A stretch of 61,782 nucleotides of DNA from Candidatus Rokuibacteriota bacterium. Its GTDB lineage: Bacteria; Methylomirabilota; Methylomirabilia; Rokubacteriales; CSP1-6. This document shows, piece after piece, positions 1 through 8,178 of the stretch (position 1 is its first letter; each line of letters opens with the position of its first letter). Location: the NCBI GenBank assembly GCA_016184125.1, contig JACPDG010000048.1:1-61782 (forward strand), in the 5' to 3' direction. Under the pieces are notes generated by a model, which was given only the letters and a program-made list of their open reading frames with translations, did no database searches and was not told the DNA's origin. The translations under genes and the position numbers were made by a program.

Positions 1-704
1 GGAGCGACGATCATCGGGATGTCGCGATCGACGCATGCGAGAGCGAGCGAGATCGAAACGTTCATGCCGACGCCCTGGAGGAAGAGGACGCCAAGGGCTC
101 CGAGGGGCTGCCGGTAGATCTCCCGCTTGCGTTTCTTGACGACGAGGACCTCTCCGCCGGCAGTCAGGTAACTTCCATGCGCCAGCACGTAGAGGCGCCC
201 TCCGTGCTCGACCACTCCAGGCTCGTTGCCAGCCGGGTCGTCGTCCTCCGCTGGCGTTGCCTGGGGCAGCACCGCGACCCCTGATGACTTCGGCTCCGGG
301 CCGTCGCGCTTCGCCATCCAGCCGGGCGACCTCACGGGTTGCTCGTCCGGGTACACCTCGTGGACCGGGATCTGCCGGACGCCGTCAGGTGTCGAATCGC
401 TGACCTCGGGAGGCGGGGCGAGAGCGAAGCGCTCCCGGCACATCCGCGCCGGGTCGCTCATGATCGGTGGAGGCAGGAGCTCCAGGGCGAGCCGCTCCAC
501 GGCGCTGTCCAGCTCCCGCATCTGAGCGCCGACGATCGGCTCCTCACCCAGCGCGAAGTAATTGCGGAAGCCGCGGACCAGCGCGTTCACCCGGATCAAG
601 GCGTGCGCCCGCTCGCCGAGACTGGATGCGGTCGCGCCGAGCACACCCGCGGACGTGCGCTCTGCGCGCGCGCAGCCCAGTACCGGTTTGCCTTCTGGCG
701 CCAT
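1..704 (-). CDS. cas1: RT-Cas1 fusion fragment (RT C-terminal end joined to Cas1 N-terminal domain), partial at left edge
   Basis: Translating the minus strand in the register where codons begin at multiples of three gives an uninterrupted frame running off the left edge. At 555-575 it reads RGFRNYF followed by ALGEE, which resembles the maturase/thumb end of group II intron-type reverse transcriptases (usual form RGWxNYF). After a Pro/Asp-rich linker (about 220-330), 1-215 reads as the beta-rich N-terminal domain of Cas1: RLYVLAHGSYL, GGEVLVVKKRKREIY, LGALGVLFLQGVGMN, then CVDRDIPMIV. This order, RT then Cas1, is that of known RT-Cas1 fusions, which acquire CRISPR spacers from RNA. The catalytic YxDD part of the RT is missing, because recognisable RT sequence stops near 600-660, where a plus-strand recombinase remnant begins. 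The ATG at 704 is only the first available start; true translation is uncertain. The Cas1 catalytic Glu/His residues lie beyond the window. Family assignment is by eye. Confidence 0.7.
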   Translation of the reverse strand, partial: MAPEGKPVLGCARAERTSAGVLGATASSLGERAHALIRVNALVRGFRNYFALGEEPIVGAQMRELDSAVERLALELLPPPIMSDPARMCRERFALAPPPEVSDSTPDGVRQIPVHEVYPDEQPVRSPGWMAKRDGPEPKSSGVAVLPQATPAEDDDPAGNEPGVVEHGGRLYVLAHGSYLTAGGEVLVVKKRKREIYRQPLGALGVLFLQGVGMNVSISLALACVDRDIPMIVA

Positions 705-980
705 CAAGCCGGCCTCCGCCGCGCGTATTCCATTCACTCCCTGCGCCACACGTTCGCGACGCTCCTCTACGGCGCGACGAAGGACCTCACGCTCGTCGGT
801 CGCGCCCTCGGACACCGCGATATCCGAAGCACCCAGCGGTACGCGCACCTTGGCGACGACGCCCTCGCCGGGGCTCTCGACGCGCTGTGGGGACCGCCTC
901 GGCGGAGTGAGGTCCACCGCTTGGAACGATCGAAGTGGCTGGCACGACGCGGACGGGACTTCGACGCTCGCGAAAAGTGA
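675..980 (+). pseudogene. Tyrosine recombinase/integrase, C-terminal remnant
   Basis: From about 675 the plus strand encodes the C-terminal catalytic half of a phage-type integrase. The box II motif HSLRHTFAT is followed by LVGRALGHRDI and then STQRYAHLGDD, where the Tyr is the expected nucleophile. The frame ends at a TGA at 978-980. Nothing resembling the N-terminal core-binding domain or the first catalytic Arg precedes it. The upstream bases instead encode the RT-Cas1 fragment on the other strand, so this is a 5'-truncated remnant. It may record the recombination that broke the RT-Cas1 gene. Confidence 0.7.
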
Positions 981-1114
981 CCACCGACGCTCGGCAGGGA
1001 GTGACCCAGGTGAGGAACGCTGCCCCTGCCGCTACGAGCGATGCGGCCAAGGCCGAGCCGGCGCAGCCAAGGCGACGAGCTCCGCGTCCTCGACCGTGGC
1101 GGTGGAGCGGGGGC

Positions 1115-1513
1115 TCATGCTTTACGCGACCCGCGCGTCACCAGATACCGGTGAAGCTTCCGGCACACCATGTCGATTTCGCGTTGCCATGGTTCGTTGT
1201 CGTGGGCGATCAACGGGCCTTCGTCGAGCTCAACGCTCTCACGAAGAAGGTCGCGAGCCGTCTGGTCCCTTCGATCATCGTCATTCGCCCGTTCGACCAG
1301 ATACCCACCCAATGCATGGAGAGCGGATGAGTACCGGCGCTGTGTCGTCTTCGCCTTCTCGCCGAGCCGCTCGGCCTCCCAGAAGGCGATGAAGACACGC
1401 AGGAGCTCGCGAGAGACCTCCGCCTCTCTGGAGGGCGCCTCCCCGATTCGCCAGTCTCCGATCCATGCGGTCTGTGGCTTCATACGATCGAGTACCGACC
1501 CCGATTCCTGCAC
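1115..1513 (-). CDS. Small conserved-looking hypothetical protein (132 aa)
   Basis: A 132-residue protein, MQESGSVLDRM at the N-terminus and ending in KLHRYLVTRGSRKA. The middle (LLRVFIAFWEAERLGEKAK followed by TTQRRYSSALHALGGYLVE) is a helical segment that resembles the SAM-like core-binding fold of tyrosine recombinases, but there is no catalytic domain. Its composition and codon pattern look like a real protein, unlike the overlapping frames. It lies next to the recombinase remnant and may belong to the same mobile or accessory patch. Function unknown; I do not assign one. Confidence 0.55.
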   Translation of the reverse strand: MQESGSVLDRMKPQTAWIGDWRIGEAPSREAEVSRELLRVFIAFWEAERLGEKAKTTQRRYSSALHALGGYLVERANDDDRRDQTARDLLRESVELDEGPLIAHDNEPWQREIDMVCRKLHRYLVTRGSRKA

Positions 1514-1623
1514 AGCTCGAGGACCACGCCTGTCGCGTGTTCCATGAGCGGATGGAGCCGCTTCCTCGAGAGTGTGCCATGACTCGCGCCTTCGGATAGG
1601 GAACAGCGGGCCGGCCGGCGGAT

Positions 1624-1653
1624 TTGCCCGGCGCAGGCCCCGGCGCCTAGAAT
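1624..1653 (+). promoter_or_regulatory. Candidate promoter for a leaderless hyuA transcript
   Basis: TTGCCC at 1624-1629 and TAGAAT at 1648-1653 are separated by 18 bp. The hyuA ATG begins only 6 bp after the -10 box, so a normal transcription start would fall on or next to the ATG. No Shine-Dalgarno is visible in that gap. Based on sequence pattern only. Confidence 0.4.
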
Positions 1654-1659
1654 CGCGCG

Positions 1660-3819
1660 ATGCGGCACTACCGTCTCGGCGTCGACGTCGGCGGCACCTT
1701 CACCGACTTCCTGCTGCACCGCGCGTCGGGCCCGCCGCGCGCGGCCAAGACGCCGAGCACGCCCGCCGATCCGGCCGAGGGCGTCCTCGCGGGGCTCGCG
1801 GAGCTGGCGCAGGAAGAGGGACGCGGGTTGGCGGACTTCCTCGCCGATGTGGAGGTCATCGTCCACGGCACGACGGTGACGACGAACGCCGTGCTCACGG
1901 GCGACGTCGCGCGCGTCGGGCTGATCACCACCCGCGGGTTCCGCGACGCGCTCGCCATGCGGCGCGGCATCCGGGAGGCGCAGTACGACAATCGCTATCA
2001 GCCGCCGCCATCGCTGGTGCCGCGCTGGCTCCGGCTCGGTGTGACCGAGCGCGTGGACGTGAACGGGCGTGAGGTCACACCGCTCGACGAGGACGACCTC
2101 GCCGATGCGCTGGCGAGGCTTCGCGCGGCCGGTGTCGGCGCGGTCGCCATCGCGTTCCTGCATTCGTGGGCGAACCCCGCGCACGAGGTCGTGGCGGAGC
2201 GCGCCGTCCGGGCCGCGCTGCCGGACGCGTACGTCAGCCGGTCGTCCGCGGTGCTCCCCCAGGTACGGTTCACCGAGCGCGTGACGACCACCGTGCTGAA
2301 CGCCGCCGTCGGGCCGGTGCTCAGCCGCTACCTCGGGCGGCTGACCGAACGGCTCGGCGGCGCGGGCTTCCGGGGCCGCCTGCTCGTGATGCAGTCGAGC
2401 GGCGGCGTCGCCACTCCCGCCGGCGCGCGAACCCATGCGGCGACCACGCTCCTGTCGGGTCCGGCGGCCGCGCCCGTCGCGGGCCTCGGCTACGTCGCGC
2501 CGCACGGGGTGCGCGACTTCATCACGGTCGACATGGGCGGGACGTCCTTCGACGTCTGCCTCGTCAAGGACGGCGCGCCGTCGCTCACCACGGAGGGGAG
2601 GATCGCGCGCTACCCGCTCGGGCTGCCCGCGCTCGCGATCCACACGATCGGCGCCGGCGGCGGGTCGATCGCGTGGATCGACGACGGCGGGCTGCTGAGG
2701 ATGGGACCGAAGAGCGCCGGCGCGGTGCCCGGGCCGGCGTGCTACCGTCGCGGCGGGATGCTGCCGACCTGCACCGACGCCGACCTGATCCTCGGGCACC
2801 TGGATGCGGGCTCGTTCCTCGGCGGCCGCCTTCGCCTGGATCCGGACGCCGCGCGGGCCGCCGTCGCGACGCTCGCCGCTCCGCTCCAGCGCTCCGTCGA
2901 GCAGGCCGCCGCGGGGATGGTGGCGGTCATCGACGCGAACATGGCGGCCGGTATCCGTCACGTCACCGTGGAGCGCGGTCACGACCCGCGGGACTTCCTC
3001 CTCGTCGCGGGCGGCGGCGCCGGCCCGGTTCACGCCGCCGGCATCGCGCGCGAGCTCGGGCTCGGCCGGATCCTGGTCCCTCGCGATTCCTCGATTCTCT
3101 GCGCCGCAGGCCTCGTTCGCTCCGACCTCAGACATGACGACGTCAGGAGCTGCGCGGCCCCGTTCGACGCCCTGGAGGCCGGGCGGCTCGTCGGGATCGC
3201 CGCGGAGGTGGCAGACGGCGGGCGCCACGCGCTTGCGGCTGGCGGCATTGCGCCGGAGCGGGTACGGGTGGAGCTCGCGTGTGACGTCCGCTACGTCGGG
3301 CAGTATCACGAGATCCCGGTGCCGTGGCTCGCGGACGAGGCGGGCGCGCGCGATCTCTCGGGCGTCGCCAAGCGCTTCCACGAGGCGCACGACCGGCTCT
3401 ACGGCTATGCGCTTCCGGGCACCGCGCTCGAGCTCGTGAACATCAGAGGCGTGGCGATCGGCGTCACCGACAAGCCGGCGCTTCCCGACGTCGGACGCGC
3501 ATCCGCCGCCGTGCCGCGCGGGCGCCGCGCGGTCTGGGATCCGGAGCAGGCCGGCTTCGTGGAGACACCGATCTGGGACGGTGAAGCGCTCGGTGCCGGT
3601 GCGACGCTCGCGGGGCCGGCCGTGATCGAGATGCCTGCGACCGCCGTCGTCGTGCCCGCCGGCTGGCGCGTCGAGGTCGACCGCCACGGTTCGTTCCTGA
3701 TGGAGCTCGGAGCCCGTGAGCAAATCGCGGTGGTCGAGCCGGGCCCGGGTTCACCCCGGGCTCGGCGAGCGTTGGGGGGTTTGGGGGGCCATTTCGGGGC
3801 CCCCCATGAGCTCGGATGA
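1660..3819 (+). CDS. hyuA: Hydantoinase/oxoprolinase family protein, subunit A
   Basis: A 719-residue protein of the HyuA family, the ATP-binding subunit of ATP-dependent N-methylhydantoinases, 5-oxoprolinases and related acetone-type carboxylases. The N-terminal nucleotide-binding loop LGVDVGGTFTDF is at residues 6-17, HGTTVTTNAVL begins near 69, and the second phosphate motif DMGGTSFDV is near 291. It overlaps hyuB by ATGA and heads an operon with a Liv-type importer, so the pair probably processes the imported substrate. The substrate (hydantoin, 5-oxoproline or another cyclic amide) cannot be read from sequence. The last ~28 residues, GPGSPRARRALGGLGGHF and onward, are encoded by a GC-rich repeat and extend the usual C-terminus. 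No ribosome binding site precedes the ATG, which lies directly behind a promoter-like -10 box. Confidence 0.9.
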   Translation: MRHYRLGVDVGGTFTDFLLHRASGPPRAAKTPSTPADPAEGVLAGLAELAQEEGRGLADFLADVEVIVHGTTVTTNAVLTGDVARVGLITTRGFRDALAMRRGIREAQYDNRYQPPPSLVPRWLRLGVTERVDVNGREVTPLDEDDLADALARLRAAGVGAVAIAFLHSWANPAHEVVAERAVRAALPDAYVSRSSAVLPQVRFTERVTTTVLNAAVGPVLSRYLGRLTERLGGAGFRGRLLVMQSSGGVATPAGARTHAATTLLSGPAAAPVAGLGYVAPHGVRDFITVDMGGTSFDVCLVKDGAPSLTTEGRIARYPLGLPALAIHTIGAGGGSIAWIDDGGLLRMGPKSAGAVPGPACYRRGGMLPTCTDADLILGHLDAGSFLGGRLRLDPDAARAAVATLAAPLQRSVEQAAAGMVAVIDANMAAGIRHVTVERGHDPRDFLLVAGGGAGPVHAAGIARELGLGRILVPRDSSILCAAGLVRSDLRHDDVRSCAAPFDALEAGRLVGIAAEVADGGRHALAAGGIAPERVRVELACDVRYVGQYHEIPVPWLADEAGARDLSGVAKRFHEAHDRLYGYALPGTALELVNIRGVAIGVTDKPALPDVGRASAAVPRGRRAVWDPEQAGFVETPIWDGEALGAGATLAGPAVIEMPATAVVVPAGWRVEVDRHGSFLMELGAREQIAVVEPGPGSPRARRALGGLGGHFGAPHELG
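3733..3817 (+). repeat. G6/C6 hairpin repeat, copy at hyuA/hyuB junction
   Basis: An inverted GC stem (gagccgggcccgggttcacc and its complement side) is followed by a G-run and the core GGGGGGCC-ATTTC-GGGGCCCCCC, ending in ATGA. It encodes the end of HyuA and lies immediately before the ATGA overlap that starts hyuB. Confidence 0.75.
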
Positions 3820-5570
3820 TCGATCCCGTCTTCGCGGCTGTCCTCGAGCGCCGGCTCAAGGCGATCACCGAGGAGATGGGGCTGGTACTGCTGAGGACGA
3901 CGCGCTCGCCGATCCTCAACGAGGCGCGCGACTTCGTGACCGGTCTCTACGACCGTGATGGCCGCATCCTCGCGCAGACGGAGTACATTCCGATCCTCGC
4001 GTTCGCGCTTCAACCCGCCTGCCGGGCGGTGATCCGAGCCTTCGGCGACGACGTGCACCCGGGCGACGTGTTCCTCCACAACGACGTGTTCTCCGGTGGC
4101 AATCAGAACAACGACGTCGCCGTCTTCCGTCCGGTGTTCGCCGGCGGGCGGCTCGTGGCCTGGGCCGCCACGAAGGGGCACCAGGCCGACATCGGCGGCG
4201 CGCAGGCGGGCGGATACAACCCGCGCGCGACCGAGGTCTGGCAGGAGGCGTTCAGGATTCCGCCGCTGCGCATCGTGGATCGCGGCGAGCCGAGAGCCGA
4301 CGTCTGGCGGCTCGTGTTCGCGAACGTGCGCCTGCCGATCGTGGAGGAGGACATCCGCGCACAGATCGGCGGCACGGTCGTCGGCGAGCGCGGCGTCGTG
4401 GAGGTCTACCGGCGATGGGGCGCCGAGCGCGTCGAGCGGCACGTCGAGTCGCTCTTCGACGCGAGCGAGCGGCGCATGCGCGCCGAGCTCGCCCGCATCC
4501 CCGACGGCCGCTACGTCGGCGAGAGCTGGGTGTTCGACGATGGTCACAACCCGGGGAGCCGCCATCCGATCCGCGTGACGATCGAGGTGCGCGGCGGCGA
4601 CATCTCGCTCGACTACACGGGAACGGCGCCCCAGACGCCGGGCTTCGTCAACGCGCCCTACGCGTCGTCCTTCTCGGCGATCCTGTTGACGCTGCTCATG
4701 CTCGTGGATCCCGACATCCCGCACAACGAGGGCCTGCTCCGCCCCGTCCGCGTCCACATCCCGTCCGCCACGATCCTGAACGCCGACTTCCCGGCCGCGA
4801 CCACGTTCGGCAACACGCTCGCGGGGCCGCACTCGGACGCGATCTTCAAGGCACTCGCCCCCGCGATCCCCGATCGCGTCTCGGCCGGCTGGAACCGGAT
4901 GCTCGGGATGACGGTCGCGGGCCTCGATCCGCGGCACGGCCGTCGCTACGTCGACATCCTGTTCCTCGGGTTGAAGGGCGGATCGGGCGCCGTGCAGGGC
5001 GCGGACGGCTACGACCACATCGGCCTCATCAACACCGCGGGCGGGATTCTCGCGCAGGACTACGAGATGCTCGAGGTCCAGACGCCGCACCGGCTGCTCC
5101 GTCACGAGTACCTCCCTGATTCCGCGGGGCCGGGGCAGTGGCGAGGCGGCCTCGGCGTCGAGACCGAGTTCGTCGTGGACGGCGAGCAGGTGACGGGCAT
5201 CGCCTTCGGCGACGGCGTCGAGGAGGAGGCGCGTGCCTTCGGCCTCTTCGGAGGGCTGCCCGGGTCCGTGAACCGGATCGAGCTCACGACACCGGACGGC
5301 CGCACCATCGTGCCGCGGTCGAAGGACGTCGTGCCCGTCCCGCGCGGCACCGTCTTTCACCAGTGGGCCGGTGGCGGCGGTGGCTGGGGCGACCCGTTCG
5401 ACCGGCCGCCCGAGCGCGTGGCCCAGGAGGTGCAGGACGGCCTGATCTCGCTCGAGTCGGCGCGTGGCGACTACGGCGTCGCGGTGGATCCGGCAACCTT
5501 CGCCGTCGACGTCGCCGCCACGGCCGCGCTCAGAGGTGGGGGCCATGTCGGGGCCCCCACTTCCAAATGA
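3816..5570 (+). CDS. hyuB: Hydantoinase/oxoprolinase family protein, subunit B
   Basis: A 584-residue HyuB-family protein, the partner of HyuA in ATP-dependent cyclic amide hydrolases. It opens IDPVFAAVLERRLKAITEEM and keeps the family pattern of an N-terminal NEARDFVTGLYD stretch, HNDVFSGGNQNND near residue 90, and a C-terminal Gly-rich segment GGGGGWGDPFDRPPE near 518. It starts inside the hyuA stop (ATGA) and its own stop overlaps the livH start, so the three are translationally coupled. The final residues GGGHVGAPTSK come from a short repeat core. Cytoplasmic; substrate not determined. Confidence 0.9.
   Translation: MIDPVFAAVLERRLKAITEEMGLVLLRTTRSPILNEARDFVTGLYDRDGRILAQTEYIPILAFALQPACRAVIRAFGDDVHPGDVFLHNDVFSGGNQNNDVAVFRPVFAGGRLVAWAATKGHQADIGGAQAGGYNPRATEVWQEAFRIPPLRIVDRGEPRADVWRLVFANVRLPIVEEDIRAQIGGTVVGERGVVEVYRRWGAERVERHVESLFDASERRMRAELARIPDGRYVGESWVFDDGHNPGSRHPIRVTIEVRGGDISLDYTGTAPQTPGFVNAPYASSFSAILLTLLMLVDPDIPHNEGLLRPVRVHIPSATILNADFPAATTFGNTLAGPHSDAIFKALAPAIPDRVSAGWNRMLGMTVAGLDPRHGRRYVDILFLGLKGGSGAVQGADGYDHIGLINTAGGILAQDYEMLEVQTPHRLLRHEYLPDSAGPGQWRGGLGVETEFVVDGEQVTGIAFGDGVEEEARAFGLFGGLPGSVNRIELTTPDGRTIVPRSKDVVPVPRGTVFHQWAGGGGGWGDPFDRPPERVAQEVQDGLISLESARGDYGVAVDPATFAVDVAATAALRGGGHVGAPTSK
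5534..5563 (+). repeat. Short G/C hairpin repeat core at hyuB/livH junction
   Basis: GGTGGGGGCCATGTC followed by GGGGCCCCCAC forms a near-perfect stem. The same core ends the units at 10645-10858. It encodes the last residues of HyuB and sits just before the livH start codon, where it could fold in the mRNA. Confidence 0.65.
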
Positions 5571-6442
5571 CCACCGCAGCGCTGATCCACGTGCTCGTGA
5601 GTGGTCTCGCCACGGGCAGCATCTACGGGCTGGTCGGGCTGTCGCTCGTGATCGTCTACAACGCGACGCGCACCGTGAACTTCGCGCAGGGCGAGATGTT
5701 CGTGGTCTCGACGTTCGTCGCCTGGTCCGCCGCGCGCGCCGGCTGGCCGCTCCCGCTCGCCTTCCTCGCGGCCGTCGTCGCCGCCGCGGTGCTGGCGCTC
5801 GTGATCGAGCGCGCCATCATCCGGCGCTCCATCGCGGCCACCCACTGGGACGTGCTCATCATCACGCTCGGGCTGTCGCTGATCCTGCGTGCGCTCGCCG
5901 GGATCGTCTGGAGCCACGACGACTTCCCGTTCCCGTCGTACTTCGGCAATCGCCCGATCGCGATCGGGCCGGCGCGGGTGGTACCCGTCTCGCTCGGGAT
6001 CATCGGCGCCTCGGTCGTGCTGATGGCGCTGCTCGGGGCGCTCTTCCGGTTCACCCGCGCGGGACGCGCGATGCGGGCCGTCGCGCAGAACCAGACGGCG
6101 GCGTGGCTGATGGGGATCAGCGTGCCGCGCGTGTTCTCGGCGGCGTGGATCCTCGCCTCGGTCGTCGGCGCGGTGGCCGGCCTCCTGATCGCGCCCGTCG
6201 TCTTCCTGTCGACGAAGATGGGCCTGCTCGTCATCAACGGCTTCATCGCCGCGGTGCTCGGCGGCTTCGGCTCCATGCCCGGCGTGGTCGTGGGCGGCAT
6301 GCTCCTCGGCGTGATCGAGAACCTGGCACCGCTCTACCTGCCGACGGGGATTCGCTACTCGGTCCCGTTCATCCTGCTCATCGCGATCCTGGTCGTCCGG
6401 CCGGGCGGCCTCGCCGGTCGCGTCCACCGGAGGAAGGTGTGA
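5567..6442 (+). CDS. livH: Branched-chain amino acid-type ABC permease LivH (importer 1)
   Basis: A 291-residue inner-membrane permease with about eight hydrophobic segments. The LivH signature NFAQGEMF is at 38-45, and the C-terminal GGFGSMPGVVVGGMLLG loop is typical. The ATG at 5567 overlaps the hyuB stop; an upstream in-frame extension is only a shadow of hyuB. It overlaps livM by GTGA. Liv-type systems carry branched-chain amino acids but also amides, urea and aromatic or aliphatic carboxylates. Operon membership with hyuAB suggests a cyclic amide or an N-carbamoyl/amide compound here. Confidence 0.93.
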   Translation: MTTAALIHVLVSGLATGSIYGLVGLSLVIVYNATRTVNFAQGEMFVVSTFVAWSAARAGWPLPLAFLAAVVAAAVLALVIERAIIRRSIAATHWDVLIITLGLSLILRALAGIVWSHDDFPFPSYFGNRPIAIGPARVVPVSLGIIGASVVLMALLGALFRFTRAGRAMRAVAQNQTAAWLMGISVPRVFSAAWILASVVGAVAGLLIAPVVFLSTKMGLLVINGFIAAVLGGFGSMPGVVVGGMLLGVIENLAPLYLPTGIRYSVPFILLIAILVVRPGGLAGRVHRRKV

Positions 6443-7365
6443 CGCGCGCGAGGCTCGCGGGCGCCGTCGCGGCGGCGGCGATCCTGCTCGCGTGGCCGCT
6501 CGTGGTGCCGGGCTACTTCGTGTTCCTGGCGACGCTCGTGCTCGTGAACGGCATCGTCGCTCTCGGCCTGAACCTGCTCTCGGGCTACACGAACCAGCTC
6601 TCCTTCGGCCACGCGGGCTTCTTCGCGATCGGCGGCTACGCGACCGCGCTGCTCACGATTCACGCCGGCGCGCTCCCGGTGCCCGTCACGCTTCTTGGCG
6701 CCGGGCTCGCCACCGCGCTGGTCGGGCTCGCGCTCGGGATCCCGTGCCTGCGCCTCGAGGGCCTCTACCTCGCGATGGCCACGCTCGCGTTCGGGTTCGT
6801 CGTCGTGGAGGCGATCCTGCACCTCGACTGGCTCACCCGCGGCAACGACGGGCTGCGGGTCCCCGTCGCTCGTCTCGGGCCGCTCGCGTTCTCGACGGAG
6901 GCCTCGCGCTACTACCTCGTCGTCGTCGTGACCGTGCTCATGGTGGCGGGCGCGGTGAACCTCGTACGCACGCGCACCGGCCGCGCGTTCCTGGCCATCC
7001 GCGAGAGCGAGGTCGCGGCGCAGACGAGCGGCGTGAACGTCGCCGCCTTCAAGACCGCGGCGTTCGTGGTGTCGGCGTTCTACACCGGCGTCGCGGGCGG
7101 CCTCTTCGCCTTCGTCGTCGGCTACCTGTCGCCCGACGCGTTCGACGTCTTCCTCTCGGTCGATTTCCTCGTGATGATCATCGTGGGCGGTCTCGGGTCG
7201 GTCGGGGGCTCGCTCATCGGCGCGGCGATCGTGACGGTCCTGCACGACTCGCTCGCCGCATTCCAGAACTACCGCCCGCTGATCTTCGGCGGCATCATGG
7301 TCGCCGCGATGCTGTTCATGCCCGGCGGCGTGGCGAGCACCGCGCGCGCGTGGCGGCGGCGGTGA
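6439..7365 (+). CDS. livM: Branched-chain amino acid-type ABC permease LivM (importer 1)
   Basis: A 308-residue permease starting at a GTG that overlaps the livH stop. The family signature SGYTNQLSFGHAGFFAIGGY is at 48-67 and the late loop VGGLGSVGGSLIGAA is near the C-terminus. About nine to ten hydrophobic helices are visible. It pairs with LivH to form the membrane channel of importer 1. Confidence 0.93.
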   Translation: MTRARLAGAVAAAAILLAWPLVVPGYFVFLATLVLVNGIVALGLNLLSGYTNQLSFGHAGFFAIGGYATALLTIHAGALPVPVTLLGAGLATALVGLALGIPCLRLEGLYLAMATLAFGFVVVEAILHLDWLTRGNDGLRVPVARLGPLAFSTEASRYYLVVVVTVLMVAGAVNLVRTRTGRAFLAIRESEVAAQTSGVNVAAFKTAAFVVSAFYTGVAGGLFAFVVGYLSPDAFDVFLSVDFLVMIIVGGLGSVGGSLIGAAIVTVLHDSLAAFQNYRPLIFGGIMVAAMLFMPGGVASTARAWRRR

Positions 7366-7398
7366 GCGTGACACCGCTCCCGGCGGCGTGAAGGCGCA

Positions 7399-8178
7399 AT
7401 GCCGCTGCTCGCCGTCCAGGACCTCTCGATCAGCTTCGGCGGCCTCGCCGCGCTCGCCGGGGTCAGCTTCGACGTCGAGGCCGGCGAGGTCGCCGCGCTC
7501 ATCGGACCGAACGGCGCCGGCAAGACCACGGTGTTCAATCTGCTGACGGGGCTCTACCGGCCGACGCGGGGGCGCGCGATGCTCGACGGTGAAGACCTCC
7601 TCGGCCTGGTACCGCACGAGATCGCGCGGCGCGGCGTCGCGCGGACGTTCCAGAACACCGAGGTGTTCCGGCGGCTGTCCGTGCTCGACAACGTGCTGGT
7701 CGGCCAGCACACGCGCCTGAGTGGCGGTCTCCTCGGCGGCCTCCTCGGATCGCCGCGCGTCCGTCGCGAGGAGGCCGAGGCCCGGCGGCGCGCCGAGACG
7801 CTGCTCGCTCGCGTCGGCCTGGGCGACGTCGCGGACGTCGACGCGGCGAGCCTGCCGCTCGGCCGGCAGAAGCGGCTCGAGATCGCGCGGGCGCTCGCGC
7901 TCGGGCCGCGGCTGCTCCTGCTCGACGAGCCGGCCGGCGGCCTGAATCCGACCGAGACCCGCGAGCTGATGCGATTGATCCGCGGCCTGCGCGACGAGGA
8001 CGGCCTCGCGATCCTGGTCGTCGAGCACAACATGGAGCTCGTCATGGGGATCTCCGAGCGCGTGGTCGTGCTTCACTACGGCAAGCGGCTCGCGGAGGGG
8101 AAGCCGCACGAGGTGGCGCGGAACCCGGCGGTGATCGAGGCCTACCTCGGGAGCGGGAGCGGCGACGCCGATGCTTGA
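7399..8178 (+). CDS. livG: ABC transporter ATP-binding protein LivG (importer 1)
   Basis: A 259-residue ATPase. Walker A GPNGAGKT is at 36-43, the signature loop is the LivG variant LPLGRQKRLEIARAL, Walker B is LLLLDEPAGGLNPTE, and the switch His lies in VVEHNM. The C-terminal NPAVIEAYLGSG tail is typical of LivG. It forms the ATPase heterodimer with LivF, whose start overlaps its last 8 bases. Confidence 0.93.
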   Translation: MPLLAVQDLSISFGGLAALAGVSFDVEAGEVAALIGPNGAGKTTVFNLLTGLYRPTRGRAMLDGEDLLGLVPHEIARRGVARTFQNTEVFRRLSVLDNVLVGQHTRLSGGLLGGLLGSPRVRREEAEARRRAETLLARVGLGDVADVDAASLPLGRQKRLEIARALALGPRLLLLDEPAGGLNPTETRELMRLIRGLRDEDGLAILVVEHNMELVMGISERVVVLHYGKRLAEGKPHEVARNPAVIEAYLGSGSGDADA

